Assembly: GCA_003962975.1 (NCBI GenBank)
Contig: RXKC01000005.1
Span: forward strand, 1,660 to 51,517
Direction of reading: 5' to 3'
From: Candidatus Saccharimonadota bacterium
GTDB taxonomy: Bacteria; Patescibacteriota; Saccharimonadia; Saccharimonadales; AWTP1-31
Length of the DNA: 49,858 bases
Shown here: positions 35,681 through 44,332 of the stretch, in pieces
Layout of the letters: every line of letters starts with the position of its first letter
How positions within the stretch are numbered: position 1 is the first letter of the stretch
The notes under the pieces: model-generated
The model's input: only the letters and a program-made list of their open reading frames with translations
What the model was told of the DNA's origin: nothing
The model's database searches: none
Translations under genes and position numbers: made by a program

Positions 35681-36358
35681 ATGAAGATACTTCTTGTTGA
35701 GGACGAACTTAAGTTAGGTAAAGCAATAAAGGCTGGACTTGAGCAAGACAGCTATGCGGTTGATTGGCTCACGACTGCCGATGAAGGTTTGGCCTATGCC
35801 GAGACCGAGGTGTATGACTTTATCATTTTGGATCGCATGTTGCCCGATGGTAAGGACGGTTTGGATATTTGCCGGACAGTACGTGCGCAAGGGGTGACAT
35901 GCCCAATACTCATGCTGACAGCCCGAGGTGAATTATCTGACCGGGTAGATGGTCTAGATAGTGGTGCCGATGATTACCTGGTTAAGCCCTTTGCGTTTGA
36001 AGAGCTACTTGCTCGTCTGCGGGCACTAAAACGGCGACCCGAAGCTGCTGTACAGCAAATACTCACGTTTGGTGATCTGCGCATTGATACTACACAGAAG
36101 TATGTGACTGTAGGTCAGCAGGATGTGCAACTTAGCCGTAAAGAATATGCCTTGCTCGAATATTTGGCGCACCATTCTGACCAGATCTGCAGCAAAGACC
36201 AGCTCATAGAACATATCTGGGACTTTGATGCTGATATCTTGCCAAATACGGTAGAGGTCTTTATACGTAGTTTACGAAAAAAACTGGACGGTTCTCGGAG
36301 TGAATCGTATATCGAGACGGTGCGTGGCTTTGGGTATAGATTACGGAGGAGTAGCTAA
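35681..36358 (+). CDS. OmpR/PhoB-family response regulator
   Basis: A 225-residue regulator. The receiver domain has the acidic pair in LLVEDELKLG, the phospho-acceptor Asp in FIILDRMLPDG (about 51), Thr in MLTARGE and Lys in YLVKPFAFEELLARL. A winged-helix trans_reg_C domain with SRKEYALLEYL and VRGFGYRLR follows. TACAAT at 35668-35673 ends 7 nt before the ATG at 35681, so the earlier ATG at 35672 is rejected. It abuts the sensor kinase gene (TAA directly followed by GTG), forming a standard two-component operon. The stimulus is unknown. Confidence 0.94.
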   Translation: MKILLVEDELKLGKAIKAGLEQDSYAVDWLTTADEGLAYAETEVYDFIILDRMLPDGKDGLDICRTVRAQGVTCPILMLTARGELSDRVDGLDSGADDYLVKPFAFEELLARLRALKRRPEAAVQQILTFGDLRIDTTQKYVTVGQQDVQLSRKEYALLEYLAHHSDQICSKDQLIEHIWDFDADILPNTVEVFIRSLRKKLDGSRSESYIETVRGFGYRLRRSS

Positions 36359-37360
36359 GTGTTTCAATCGGCAGTTGTTAAGCTAACCAGCTGGTATGTC
36401 GGTGCCCTTGTACTGGTTTGTTTGCTCTTTAGTATTCCTATCTATGCGATCACGACCACTCGTTTAAGAAGCAGCGGCCTGCGCCAGACCGATTATGTCC
36501 GCCAACTCCCTAATCAGTTTAATGCTCAGCGAATCGTTCCTCAGTTAGAAGTCGTGCGAGAACAGCAGTTGCGCCGCGACCGTGAGCAACTCATTCTAAA
36601 TCTCCTTATCATTAACGCAGCGATTATTGGCACGGGAGCCTACGCTAGCTATTTATTCGCACGTCGTACGCTACGCCCAATTGAAGAGGCTCATGCTACT
36701 CAAGCTCAGTTCACAGCTAATGCTAGTCATGAGCTCCGTACGCCACTAGCTGTTATGCAGACCGAGATTGACGTTGCACTGCGCAACAAAAAGCTGTCGA
36801 GTGCCGAGGCGCGGGAAATCCTGCAGAGTAATCTTGAGGAGGTAGCTCGCCTGAGACAACTCAGCGACCAATTACTTGGCCTTACACGGGCTGAAGCAGA
36901 ACAGATGAAGCTAGAAAAGGTAGATGTAGCCAAGTTGATCCAAAGCCAGATGGATCTCTTGGCGAGTCGCTATAACATACCTATCGCTGTCCAGGTTAAG
37001 AAGTTGGTACATGTAATGGCTGATGAATTATTACTTGCACAGGTGTTAGACATTATTGTTGAGAACGCTGTCACCTACAGTGGACTAGAGGATCCCAAAA
37101 TTAGCGTTGGTCTAGTAAGTGATAAACAGCAAGCAGTAATCACAATCACCAATCAAGGTAAAGTGATCGCCAAGAAAGATCTCGAGCAAATCTTTGACCG
37201 TTTTTACCGCGGTGCTCAGGCAACTTCGCAGAACCCTACCGGCCATGGTCTCGGCCTTGCCCTAGCCAAAGACCTGGTTGTCCGTCATGGTGGCGAGATA
37301 ACTGCCACGAGTAGCAAAAATGGTACAGTCTTCTCCATCCAACTTGACCACGCTAGTTGA
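36359..37360 (+). CDS. sensor histidine kinase
   Basis: A 333-residue transmembrane kinase. Helices lie near 12-30 and 78-98, flanking a small outer domain of about 45 residues. The H-box is FTANASHELRTPLAVM (His near 124), the N-box is IVENAVTYSG, F-box residues lie in DLEQIFDRFYRGA and the G-box is GHGLGLALAKDLV. It autophosphorylates and passes phosphate to the upstream response regulator. The GTG start directly follows the regulator's stop. The small sensor loop suggests detection of a membrane or envelope state. Confidence 0.92.
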   Translation: MFQSAVVKLTSWYVGALVLVCLLFSIPIYAITTTRLRSSGLRQTDYVRQLPNQFNAQRIVPQLEVVREQQLRRDREQLILNLLIINAAIIGTGAYASYLFARRTLRPIEEAHATQAQFTANASHELRTPLAVMQTEIDVALRNKKLSSAEAREILQSNLEEVARLRQLSDQLLGLTRAEAEQMKLEKVDVAKLIQSQMDLLASRYNIPIAVQVKKLVHVMADELLLAQVLDIIVENAVTYSGLEDPKISVGLVSDKQQAVITITNQGKVIAKKDLEQIFDRFYRGAQATSQNPTGHGLGLALAKDLVVRHGGEITATSSKNGTVFSIQLDHAS

Positions 37361-37383
37361 ACTTCTTTGCTATAGTGTCAGGT

Positions 37384-37689
37384 ATGAAACAGAAGGCATC
37401 GATTGATACATTGCTTGATTCAGTTATGCGTATCAAGGTCTTAAACGCTGGTGGTGCCTCACCTGCCATCTTTGGGTCTCCTAGCGCTGATAGCGACGTC
37501 ATTCACGCTCTCAAAAAGTCGGCAATCGCTTTTGCAGAAGCGTATCGTAATTCTGCTGCAGACCCTGCTATGGTTCGGACCTTGTCGGATGAATTCCGCA
37601 AGAATATTCTGACTGCTCAAGTCATTTTTGCTTTGTCTGAGGACGAAGCCTCTGCCTTACTTGATGCCTTAGGCTCACTAGATTCATGA
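37384..37689 (+). CDS. small hypothetical protein
   Basis: A 101-residue mostly helical protein beginning MKQKASIDTLLDSVM, without membrane segments. The start at 37384 follows TGCTATAGT, whose TATAGT ends 7 nt before the ATG, so it has its own promoter at the end of the kinase gene. It overlaps the next gene by 4 nt (ATGA). No family is recognised. Confidence 0.6.
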   Translation: MKQKASIDTLLDSVMRIKVLNAGGASPAIFGSPSADSDVIHALKKSAIAFAEAYRNSAADPAMVRTLSDEFRKNILTAQVIFALSEDEASALLDALGSLDS

Positions 37690-37958
37690 AGAAGCGCGCA
37701 GAACTAACTTGGTTCAGAAACGCCGACGGGCAGCTCACTTTGTTTCAGCGACCCAACATTCTCATATTCGCGTGGTTGGCTTGTACGGTGCTTTCTCGTC
37801 TCAGTAGTGCTGGCACATTCAAAACAGGTATGGCACGTCTGGCGACTACGCTGCTTTTTACATGGGCATTCCTAGAGTTAACCCAGGGCGTAAACTACTT
37901 TAGACGCTGCCTCGGCGCCGGGTTTATGCTGATCATCATTATCAACTTCTTTCGCTAA
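37686..37958 (+). CDS. small membrane protein (about three helices)
   Basis: A 90-residue protein with hydrophobic segments at about 25-40 (ILIFAWLACTVLSRL), 50-66 and 75-88 (GAGFMLIIIINFF). It is translationally coupled to the preceding gene by an ATGA overlap. It resembles small YqjK/inner-membrane hypothetical proteins found widely in Saccharibacteria, with no assigned role. A terminator follows at 37973. Confidence 0.6.
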   Translation: MKKRAELTWFRNADGQLTLFQRPNILIFAWLACTVLSRLSSAGTFKTGMARLATTLLFTWAFLELTQGVNYFRRCLGAGFMLIIIINFFR

Positions 37959-37972
37959 ACGTTCTCGAGAAT

Positions 37973-38002
37973 AAAAAAACAGCACCTAGCGGGTGCTGTT
38001 TT
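37973..38002. terminator. bidirectional terminator
   Basis: A-run, CAGCACC, short loop, GGTGCTG, TTTT. It closes the operon ending at 37958 and may also serve the minus-strand gene at 38021. Confidence 0.7.
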
Positions 38003-38020
38003 AGTCTAAAGGGTCACTAG

Positions 38021-38314
38021 TTAGCGTGGCTGGCTGGTGACGTTCAAGAGCGTCCAGGTGAAGTTTGAAGCGTCAAACTGCAGGCGATATCGCTTGGTGC
38101 CGTCACTCATGTCAAACAGCTGAACCATGCTGTGACCTTTTTGTAGCAAGTAGCGCATACCAGTCTCTACGAAAGTTATCTCCTCGGTGTCGATAGCGAT
38201 CTGCTTTGGAAAAGTGCGGAACTTCCCTTTGCCTGAGAATGATAATGCTTTGACTTCGATTTCTTTGTTAACAATTGTTTTTGTTTCGGCTTCCTGATAA
38301 TGAGTGATAGACAT
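38021..38314 (-). CDS. small hypothetical protein, 97 aa
   Basis: A 97-residue soluble protein starting MSITHYQEAETKTIVNKEIE, predicted beta-rich with alternating hydrophobic residues in the middle (ITFVETGMRYLLQKGHSMVQL). GGAG lies 8 nt before the ATG. The upstream 400 nt is gene-free and structured, so its message may have a long leader. No family is recognised. Confidence 0.55.
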   Translation of the reverse strand: MSITHYQEAETKTIVNKEIEVKALSFSGKGKFRTFPKQIAIDTEEITFVETGMRYLLQKGHSMVQLFDMSDGTKRYRLQFDASNFTWTLLNVTSQPR

Positions 38315-38711
38315 TGTTTTGCTCCAGAGATGTATAAATAATAAGAGATACTCGCGTTGCGTTACCGCAGGAGTCGAACGGCTTTACCTCTGTTATTTCC
38401 TGAGAAAAAGAGGATTTGGAGCTGCTTATTGGTCTAAGAGTTGCTACCGTTCGAGAGCTCGTCTATTGATGACCGTCTAAGCTGTATAGCGGTAAGGCAG
38501 TGACGCTTTGGTAAGAAAAGATCATACCTAGTGTGTGTGCTTTCCGAGTGACTTTTGCCCATTCGGGCTGTTATAGCCTATGAGTAGGAAGATTCGTAGT
38601 TTTCGAGGGTCTCGAAAAGGCCTTGAACCAGCACCCATATTGCTAGTGCTCAGTATGCGCCCCAACCTACAGCAATACAAGTTTGTTTTTTACAACTATT
38701 GCACAGAGTAT
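38315..38711 (-). other. 397-nt gene-free stretch with strong local hairpins; possible ncRNA or leader
   Basis: No open frame with coding character on either strand. Hairpins are TTTTCGAG-GGT-CTCGAAAA (38600-38618), TATTGCT/AGCAATA (around 38638-38677), GCCC/GGGC (near 38560) and a purine-rich block. It lies between terC and the small gene at 38021, both on the minus strand. The hallmarks of tmRNA (tag ORF, tRNA-like ends), RNase P and SRP RNA were looked for and not found. Length and structure fit an unassigned structured RNA or a long 5' leader. Confidence 0.4.
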
Positions 38712-39713
38712 TTATTCGTCAATATGAATGGTTTGTGACTGTACTTTGCGCGGCCAGCGCAGTGACACAAATATGGCACCAAAGAGGAAGGTAGCCAGAA
38801 CACTTAAGCTAATGGCTATTGGTACATGCAAACCAAGCGGGACAACAATCATCTTGAAGCTTATCCAGGCCAAAATACCACTGAGCGCCCAGGATAGTGC
38901 CCAGAACTTGTCGGCTACAGACTGGTAGACAAAGAACAAAGCGCGTAGTCCTAAGAGCGCAAAGACGTTGCTCGAATATGCAATGAATCGGTCAGGACTC
39001 ACGGCCAAAACTGCCGGTACACTGTCGACAGCAAAGATGACGTCAGTGAGCTCGATCAAAATAATGACTCCAGCCATGAGGGTTAACATGCGCTTGCCAT
39101 TTACTTTGGTGGTGAGTCTGTGGCCAACAAACCGGTGATGTATAGGCAGAACCTTTGTAATTGCCTTCCATAGTTTTTTGTCAGTGATCTCGACTTCGTC
39201 CTCGATGTCATGACCGCCTCGGGCCTCTTTAAAGGCTTTCCAGGCTGCTTGCAAAAGGATGAGTCCAAAAATAATGCTCACCCAGCTAAAGCGTTTAAGT
39301 AATTCCAGCCCAGCTAGAATAAAGATAAGTCGAAAGAAGATGGCCCCGGCAATACCATAATTGAGCATGCGGCGCTCGAGTTTAGCTGGTACATTAAAGC
39401 TGGCGAAAATAAGACCGATAACAAACAGATTATCCAGACTCAGTGCCTTCTCTATAGCCCACGCTGCCAGGTATTCCCCAGCCGCTTGGTGTCCGACGAA
39501 CAGAAAAACTGGGATGGCAAACGCCAGCGCAATGCCAATGTAAAAGATTGACCAGCGGACGGCCTCGGGAAATTTAATCTCATGATCTTTCCGGGTGTGA
39601 TGTATCTCGATCAAGGTGTAGCCTAGCAAGGCCAGCCCGACCAAAGCATACATAAACCACGGTACATGGTAACTATGGACGGCAGCAGCGCCAGCAGCGA
39701 ATAACGAGTGCAT
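38712..39713 (-). CDS. TerC/Alx-family integral membrane protein
   Basis: A 333-residue protein with about nine membrane helices. Family motifs are EKALSLDNLFVI, ILIELTDVIFAVDSVPAVLAVS (acidic residues within the membrane) and SSNVFALLGLRALFF. TerC/Alx proteins export Mn2+ or load metal on secreted enzymes. In other bacteria alx-type genes often carry a yybP-ykoY Mn riboswitch, and none is seen upstream here because the gene overlaps the yihY stop by one base (TAATG). It is co-transcribed with yihY. Confidence 0.9.
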   Translation of the reverse strand: MHSLFAAGAAAVHSYHVPWFMYALVGLALLGYTLIEIHHTRKDHEIKFPEAVRWSIFYIGIALAFAIPVFLFVGHQAAGEYLAAWAIEKALSLDNLFVIGLIFASFNVPAKLERRMLNYGIAGAIFFRLIFILAGLELLKRFSWVSIIFGLILLQAAWKAFKEARGGHDIEDEVEITDKKLWKAITKVLPIHHRFVGHRLTTKVNGKRMLTLMAGVIILIELTDVIFAVDSVPAVLAVSPDRFIAYSSNVFALLGLRALFFVYQSVADKFWALSWALSGILAWISFKMIVVPLGLHVPIAISLSVLATFLFGAIFVSLRWPRKVQSQTIHIDE

Positions 39714-40636
39714 TAGGCGTTCTTCTCTTTGTTTTTTAGTTCAGGATTGAGAAGTATATCTGCCTTAGTGATGGCCTGGCCACTAAAGCTTCGTGGCCAA
39801 TAATTATGCTTACGTACAATAGTAACTTCTGATGTATAGAGTACGACCAAAGCCTGTACGTAGATCCAAAATAAAAGTCCCAAGACCAGTGCAAAGGTGC
39901 CATAAAGTGGGCTGAGTGTTTTTAGCTGGTTAGCAATTAGCCAGCCACCAAGCGCTTGCAAGATTATGACACCTACACTTGAAATAACGGCGTTAAATAA
40001 TACGTCACGTCGGGTTGCTCGGTGTTCAGGCAGGCTGGTGCTATACAAAAAGAAAAAGGTTGGTACCAAGAACAAGAAACCTACACCCAGCGACAAGACT
40101 TTAAATACAAACAAACGACCTAACCCAGAGGCTGAAGCTGATAGCAGGGCTGCTGCTAGCAAGCCTAGTCCGCCGACGCTGGTCATGGCCATGCTCTTGA
40201 TGATGTTCAGTGGAAAGCCAGTTCGCTTCTTTTTTGGGATGTCCCAAATGTGGTACATGGCTTTTCGAAAGGCATCTGCCCCGCCCCGCGCACCATAGAA
40301 CGCCAGAACCAAACCGACGACAAGCGCAATACCGGATTTAGTCGAAGCCTGAATGTTACGAGACAGCTGCTCGCCGATAACCGGAAAATACGACTGCACG
40401 CTCTGCATGATCTCTTGCTCTATTGTGCTGTTACCAAGCGATAGAATACCCACAACCGAGGTCGCTACCAATAACAGCGGAAACAATGACAAAAAACCAT
40501 AGTAGGTAATGAGCGCTGCCTGATAGCCTGCGTCATCGTCGCCAAATTTCTTGATGACGGCTATAGGAAAGGCTAAGGCTGGGTGTTTTTGCTGAAATAA
40601 GTCTAGGTTTTGTAACTGACGCTCAAGTGTATTCAT
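39713..40636 (-). CDS. YihY/BrkB-family membrane protein
   Basis: A 307-residue protein with six predicted helices and family features: ITYYGFLSLFPLLLVATSV, FYGARGGADAFRKAMYHIW, and ALVLGLLFWIYVQALVVLYTSEVT at the end. The family was once called RNase BN in error and is now regarded as a membrane transporter or envelope protein of uncertain role. It forms an operon with terC. The start is the first ATG in frame. Confidence 0.88.
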   Translation of the reverse strand: MNTLERQLQNLDLFQQKHPALAFPIAVIKKFGDDDAGYQAALITYYGFLSLFPLLLVATSVVGILSLGNSTIEQEIMQSVQSYFPVIGEQLSRNIQASTKSGIALVVGLVLAFYGARGGADAFRKAMYHIWDIPKKKRTGFPLNIIKSMAMTSVGGLGLLAAALLSASASGLGRLFVFKVLSLGVGFLFLVPTFFFLYSTSLPEHRATRRDVLFNAVISSVGVIILQALGGWLIANQLKTLSPLYGTFALVLGLLFWIYVQALVVLYTSEVTIVRKHNYWPRSFSGQAITKADILLNPELKNKEKNA

Positions 40637-40732
40637 ATTTGCTTACAACTATAACAAATACCTCACATTTTTGGGTGTTTTTCTCTGGGTTAAGACGCTC
40701 ATGTTTGCTACACTATATTCATAAACATTTAG

Positions 40733-41029
40733 GCTGGGTACGAGGTACTTATCGCCAATGATGCCAGAGATGGTTTGACGCACGTCTTGAAGCATCACCC
40801 GCAAGTGATCCTGCTTGACATGCTCATGCCAGAAATGAATGGCATTGAGTTTCTGCAGGCACTGCAACCTAAAAACCTTCCTCGTACCAAGGTTTGTGTA
40901 CTTAGCAATATCGAGAATCCCGAAATTATTGCCGCTGCTAAAAAACTGGGTGCAGTCGATTACCTGTTAAAGGTTAACTACACCCCGTATCAGATCGCAG
41001 ATTTGGTCAAAGATTTGGTCAAGCGATAG
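40733..41029 (+). pseudogene. truncated response-regulator receiver domain
   Basis: The open frame begins right after a TAG (40730-40732) and reads AGYEVLIANDARDGL, then PQVILLDMLMPEMNG with the phospho-acceptor Asp, VCVLSNIENPE and VDYLLKVNYT with the conserved Lys. The first beta strand and its acidic pair (about 25-30 residues) are absent and no ATG or GTG precedes the remaining domain; the first possible start is a TTG at 40775. It is therefore a 5'-truncated relic of a single-domain regulator. The mutation need not be recent, because the rest is well preserved. Confidence 0.65.
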
Positions 41030-41032
41030 TCT

Positions 41033-41710
41033 TTAGTTCGTCATGAACGTCACAATGAACGAGTTGCGCGTTATTGGTTCTTGAGTGAGATTCGTCGGAC
41101 TTCGATGCAAGTGATGCCCGCGCAGCAGATAAGCACTATTTTCGTCCGGCTGCACCCACGTTACACCGTGCTCTCGTAGCCAACCGTCGATTTCAGACGC
41201 TGAACTTTCATTAGACTCCAAATATTCTCCGAGCATTTCAAAATCGACGGGCGCATCTATGGGTAGATCGTATTCTTCGCAGTATGCTCGGACTACAGCT
41301 TCAGGTATATCGCCTGCGAGATGTTCTGAGCCGTCACGTTCATCAACGCGCACTGTCAGCAATCCATCTGTGTCGCCATCACTGTGCCAGCGAACAATAC
41401 TGCTGTGAGATTGCCCCGGTTGCGCCACGGTACGCTCGAAATCGATACCTCGATAGTCTAGACTATCTTTTCCCCACCCCAGCTGCTCTTGCAAGTCTGT
41501 GCGTACAGGTTCAAGAATGGACATAGCAGCCGCACGAGCCTTACGATCTTTTTCAATACTTATCAGATCCCATTTTTCAGGCATTTCCTGATCAATAGGC
41601 GCTCGGTATCTGCAATCACCGCGAATTAACTCAAAATAATCAGCTAATGCCTGAGGTTCAACATGATGAAAGACTTCGGGCGCCGGGAAAGCTCCATAAC
41701 TGAGTGACAT
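41033..41710 (-). CDS. putative 2-oxoglutarate/Fe(II)-type oxygenase-like protein
   Basis: A 225-residue protein with a possible double-stranded beta-helix iron site. RWHSDGD supplies His109-x-Asp111 and YLLRGHHLHRSP supplies a distal His near 200, followed by RNSFIVTF with an Arg in the usual co-substrate place. The family cannot be named more precisely. The ATG at 41710 (MSLSYGAF) is chosen because the -10 TATAAT overlaps the longer TTG start. The transposon inserted 4 nt upstream of that -10, so the gene has lost its native upstream promoter region. Confidence 0.55.
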   Translation of the reverse strand: MSLSYGAFPAPEVFHHVEPQALADYFELIRGDCRYRAPIDQEMPEKWDLISIEKDRKARAAAMSILEPVRTDLQEQLGWGKDSLDYRGIDFERTVAQPGQSHSSIVRWHSDGDTDGLLTVRVDERDGSEHLAGDIPEAVVRAYCEEYDLPIDAPVDFEMLGEYLESNESSASEIDGWLREHGVTWVQPDENSAYLLRGHHLHRSPTNLTQEPITRNSFIVTFMTN

Positions 41711-41716
41711 AAGCTT

Positions 41717-41722
41717 ATTATA
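41717..41722 (-). promoter_or_regulatory. -10 box of the 41710 gene, next to the transposon
   Basis: TATAAT plus AAGCTT plus ATG (6 nt), the same layout as at 10884. The target duplication of the transposon starts 3 nt upstream, so any native -35 box was displaced. Confidence 0.6.
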
Positions 41723-41725
41723 CAA

Positions 41726-41733
41726 TAAAATAA
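41726..41733. repeat. 8-bp target-site duplication, left
   Basis: TAAAATAA, repeated exactly at 46412-46419 on the far side of the element. Eight bp is the duplication length known for the IS1595 family. Confidence 0.9.
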
Positions 41734-41757
41734 GGCAATTATATACCTGACGTTACC
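41734..41757. repeat. left terminal inverted repeat
   Basis: 24 bp starting GGCAATTATATACC. It differs from the right end at one base: C here, T at the right end. On this end the inward-facing hexamer is CTGACG, not TTGACG. Read outward it contains TATAAT (41738-41743, minus). Confidence 0.9.
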
Positions 41758-41786
41758 AAATCTAAAATGATTCGGCGTTGAGGGGT

Positions 41787-41999
41787 TTATTCTTGCCCAG
41801 CTTCTCTTTGTTTCTTAGCCCACTCTGTTAAATCTTTGTTGCTAATTGGTGGGGTATTCGACATCTTTTTAATAGCACCCTCGATATTCTCACCAATCCT
41901 AACTCGTCGTTCATTTTCTCGCACTGGTTTTTCTTGGTCGCTCCTAATTTGCGTTTCAAGGACTTTAATCTCTTTGTTTGTTAGTTTTTTGTCATTCAT
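41787..41999 (-). CDS. small charged protein, transposon cargo
   Basis: A 70-residue, highly charged, probably coiled-coil protein beginning MNDKKLTNKEIKVLETQIRS, without membrane segment. TATAAT at 42008-42013 is 8 nt before the ATG, so it has its own promoter within the element. It is the cargo gene nearest the left end. No family is recognised; a regulatory or partner role to the sortase cassette is possible but unsupported. Confidence 0.6.
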   Translation of the reverse strand: MNDKKLTNKEIKVLETQIRSDQEKPVRENERRVRIGENIEGAIKKMSNTPPISNKDLTEWAKKQREAGQE

Positions 42000-42024
42000 A
42001 ATTAGTGATTATACTGCATCAACG

Positions 42025-42711
42025 CTACAATCCTTCAGCAACAATAATGATGCGCGCATCATAAGTTCTATCGGCTTTATTAAATTTACCACCACATGTT
42101 ATTAGGTTTAGTTGTTTGGCAATGGATGTATCACGTACGTACAGCGCTGTGTCTGCCTCTTTTACGGAAACCGTTTGGACTTTTTTAACCTTGAAGTTTT
42201 TTACAGACTTATCACCAAAGGTAACAGTAAAAGCATCGTCACTCTTGAGTTTGCCAAGATTTGCGAAGATACCCTTGGCGTAGAGCCCATTTACATGTCC
42301 ATCGATAATGCTCAGGCCATTTGCACCAGGCAATACGCTCTTAGTGTACCAGCCGGCCATGTGGACGTTGCTAGGTACTACCATCTGATTGTTTTTATCT
42401 GCCCCAACTTGCTGAATGAAGCCTTCTGCTTTGATTGTTGGTAGCTGAATAGACAGGGGCTTATCTGCAGGTACGCTATAACTGCTTGGTGGTCGTTGCT
42501 CACTCGGCTGATCAGTAGAAGCGGTGGCTACCGTATGTCCTGCCGGTACGCCACCGTGCTGTACTCCATGCCATTTGTAGGCGGCGTTTACACCTACACT
42601 AATCAATAGCAAACCAACAACAAGAGCGATCACACGGCTTTTCTGCCTGAGCGACAGTGGTCGCCATCTAACCTTTAGGGGCTTCCTATTGCTTCTCTTA
42701 CTTCGAACCAT
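42025..42711 (-). CDS. class F-like sortase, transposon cargo
   Basis: A 228-residue sortase with one N-terminal membrane helix (ALVVGLLLISVGVNAAY, about 28-44), a Ser/Pro/Gln-rich linker and the sortase barrel. The catalytic His lies in SIIDGHVNG, the Cys in LITCGGKF and the Arg in YDARIIIVA. The short size and LITCGG pattern fit class F. It starts 4 nt after the stop of the surface-protein gene, an operon in which the substrate is made first. It probably anchors that APNTG protein. Confidence 0.88.
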   Translation of the reverse strand: MVRSKRSNRKPLKVRWRPLSLRQKSRVIALVVGLLLISVGVNAAYKWHGVQHGGVPAGHTVATASTDQPSEQRPPSSYSVPADKPLSIQLPTIKAEGFIQQVGADKNNQMVVPSNVHMAGWYTKSVLPGANGLSIIDGHVNGLYAKGIFANLGKLKSDDAFTVTFGDKSVKNFKVKKVQTVSVKEADTALYVRDTSIAKQLNLITCGGKFNKADRTYDARIIIVAEGL

Positions 42712-42715
42712 CTAC

Positions 42716-44227
42716 CTATTTTATCGTAAGTCGCTTGCGGGAGGCATATACGATCATGCTGAGCCCCAGTAGACTTGCTGATACGGCAAAGACGGATGAT
42801 ACTGCACCAACGCCCGTGTTTGGTGCTCCCGCATTACCACCTGATGCAGATGGTGTGGAGGCACCGCAGACCGCACCGACGAATTGGTAAGCACCGACAG
42901 ATGGGCAGTCGCCCGGACGAGCGGTACCGCGAGCATCAGTAGTTACGCCCAGGACTGCGCCTCCGGCGGCAATGGCTGGTGAGCCAGCCAGTAAGGCCCG
43001 CGTTGGAACGTTCCCCCCGTTGTTTTGGAGGGGGCCAAGGGTAGAAATAATGTTGCTGATATTTTGTAGATCACCATCCTCGGTAAATGAAGTACATGTA
43101 TCATCATCAGAGATGTTGTATCCAAGTGAGTTGATAACCGCAATAGAATCGGTACCGCTACCCCCAATAAGGCTCGTCATGTCAGCTTCGGTACAGTTTG
43201 AGGAATCATTGTCATTTATATTGTTAGCCATGAGGCTATTGGTCACGTTAACGGTCGCACGAGCTTGATCTCCAGGTTGCATAGCAGCCGATGCAGAATA
43301 GAAGGCGCCCGATTTAATTCCAGCACTACCGCCTGTTCCAGTTTTACCCCGCATGCCAGTAATAGTCACGTTCTGGACGTCTGTAGTGACAGTAGCCGGG
43401 CTACCAATCATTGTCCCCCCAAAGCTGCCAAACGGTATGACGTTATCCTCCCCAGTAATATCGTCAATCGTCGTATTACTAATAACTGTGTTCACTGTTC
43501 CATTCATGGCAAGCGAGATAATACCAAAAAGACTATCCCCTATGGATGTGCTATGGATGTCGGATATGGTTACATTGTTAATATCGGCGTTTATCGTACC
43601 AGACCCTTCTTGTTCAACTCTTAGAACGGTGTTGCCGCCGTTACTGTTAATACTATGGGCATATATATTGTCTACATCAACTGCATAGTTTGCAGTATTA
43701 GTGAACCGAAACCATATAACATAATCAATGTTTGGGCTGGCTCCTTGACCGTCGATTTCAATATTATTGAGTATGACGTTAGAGTTTACCGATCGAACAG
43801 CAAATCCACTAAACGCAGTTATCTGCAAATCCTCAATGGTTACGTCCAGTGGTGATGAGGTTCCAATATCGAACATGTCATACTGTCCATTATCACCACT
43901 AATAATTGTATCGGTCATACCAGTGCCCTGGATGGTTACCGAAACGGTAATATCAGGCAAATCAGCCGCAAGAGTTATCGCCCCAGCTGGAATAGTAACC
44001 GTATCGTTTGTTCCGTAACCAGCTCCTGTAGCGGTACAACCGCTCTGGTTAGCACCGGCATTTACGGAGTTAATGGCAATTGGCAGGGTACAGCCACCGC
44101 TCACATTCAAAGTTGCAGCATGCGCTCTGCCACCGCCAAAAGCCAGTACAGCCAGGAAGGCGAAGGTGGCTAGGATGAGTTTGTTGGTTTTGGTGAGTTT
44201 GTTTATTTGGTCGAGGATACTGTACAT
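42716..44227 (-). CDS. secreted beta-helix surface protein with APNTG sorting signal, transposon cargo
   Basis: A 503-residue protein with a signal peptide (ending AHAATL), a repetitive Asn/Thr/Ile-rich region of parallel-beta-helix character, a choice-of-anchor/NNGG-type segment (GPLQNNGGNVPTRALLAGSP) and a sorting signal: APNTG (42812-42826), a hydrophobic helix (VFAVSASLLGLSMIVYA) and a short basic tail SRKRLTIK. AGGAACC lies upstream of the ATG. The paralogue at 10896-12755 has a different C-terminus. It would be displayed on the cell surface by the adjacent sortase and could take part in adhesion. Confidence 0.88.
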   Translation of the reverse strand: MYSILDQINKLTKTNKLILATFAFLAVLAFGGGRAHAATLNVSGGCTLPIAINSVNAGANQSGCTATGAGYGTNDTVTIPAGAITLAADLPDITVSVTIQGTGMTDTIISGDNGQYDMFDIGTSSPLDVTIEDLQITAFSGFAVRSVNSNVILNNIEIDGQGASPNIDYVIWFRFTNTANYAVDVDNIYAHSINSNGGNTVLRVEQEGSGTINADINNVTISDIHSTSIGDSLFGIISLAMNGTVNTVISNTTIDDITGEDNVIPFGSFGGTMIGSPATVTTDVQNVTITGMRGKTGTGGSAGIKSGAFYSASAAMQPGDQARATVNVTNSLMANNINDNDSSNCTEADMTSLIGGSGTDSIAVINSLGYNISDDDTCTSFTEDGDLQNISNIISTLGPLQNNGGNVPTRALLAGSPAIAAGGAVLGVTTDARGTARPGDCPSVGAYQFVGAVCGASTPSASGGNAGAPNTGVGAVSSVFAVSASLLGLSMIVYASRKRLTIK

Positions 44228-44332
44228 GGAGAAGGTTCCTATTTTACTTTATACGCTTACGGTTATTGTAACACAGAACCCCTCTTGTCAACCTGTCTAG
44301 TCACGTCACACAAATCGCTGCAGTAGTACTGC

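Noticed and set aside
37358-37360. UGA recoding as in Gracilibacteria/Absconditabacteria
   Set aside because: TGA ends well-defined proteins here, for example the sensor kinase at its natural length, so the standard bacterial code applies.
38315-38711. tmRNA, RNase P RNA or SRP RNA
   Set aside because: No tag ORF, no tRNA-like acceptor end with CCA, no RNase P or SRP core motifs on either strand.
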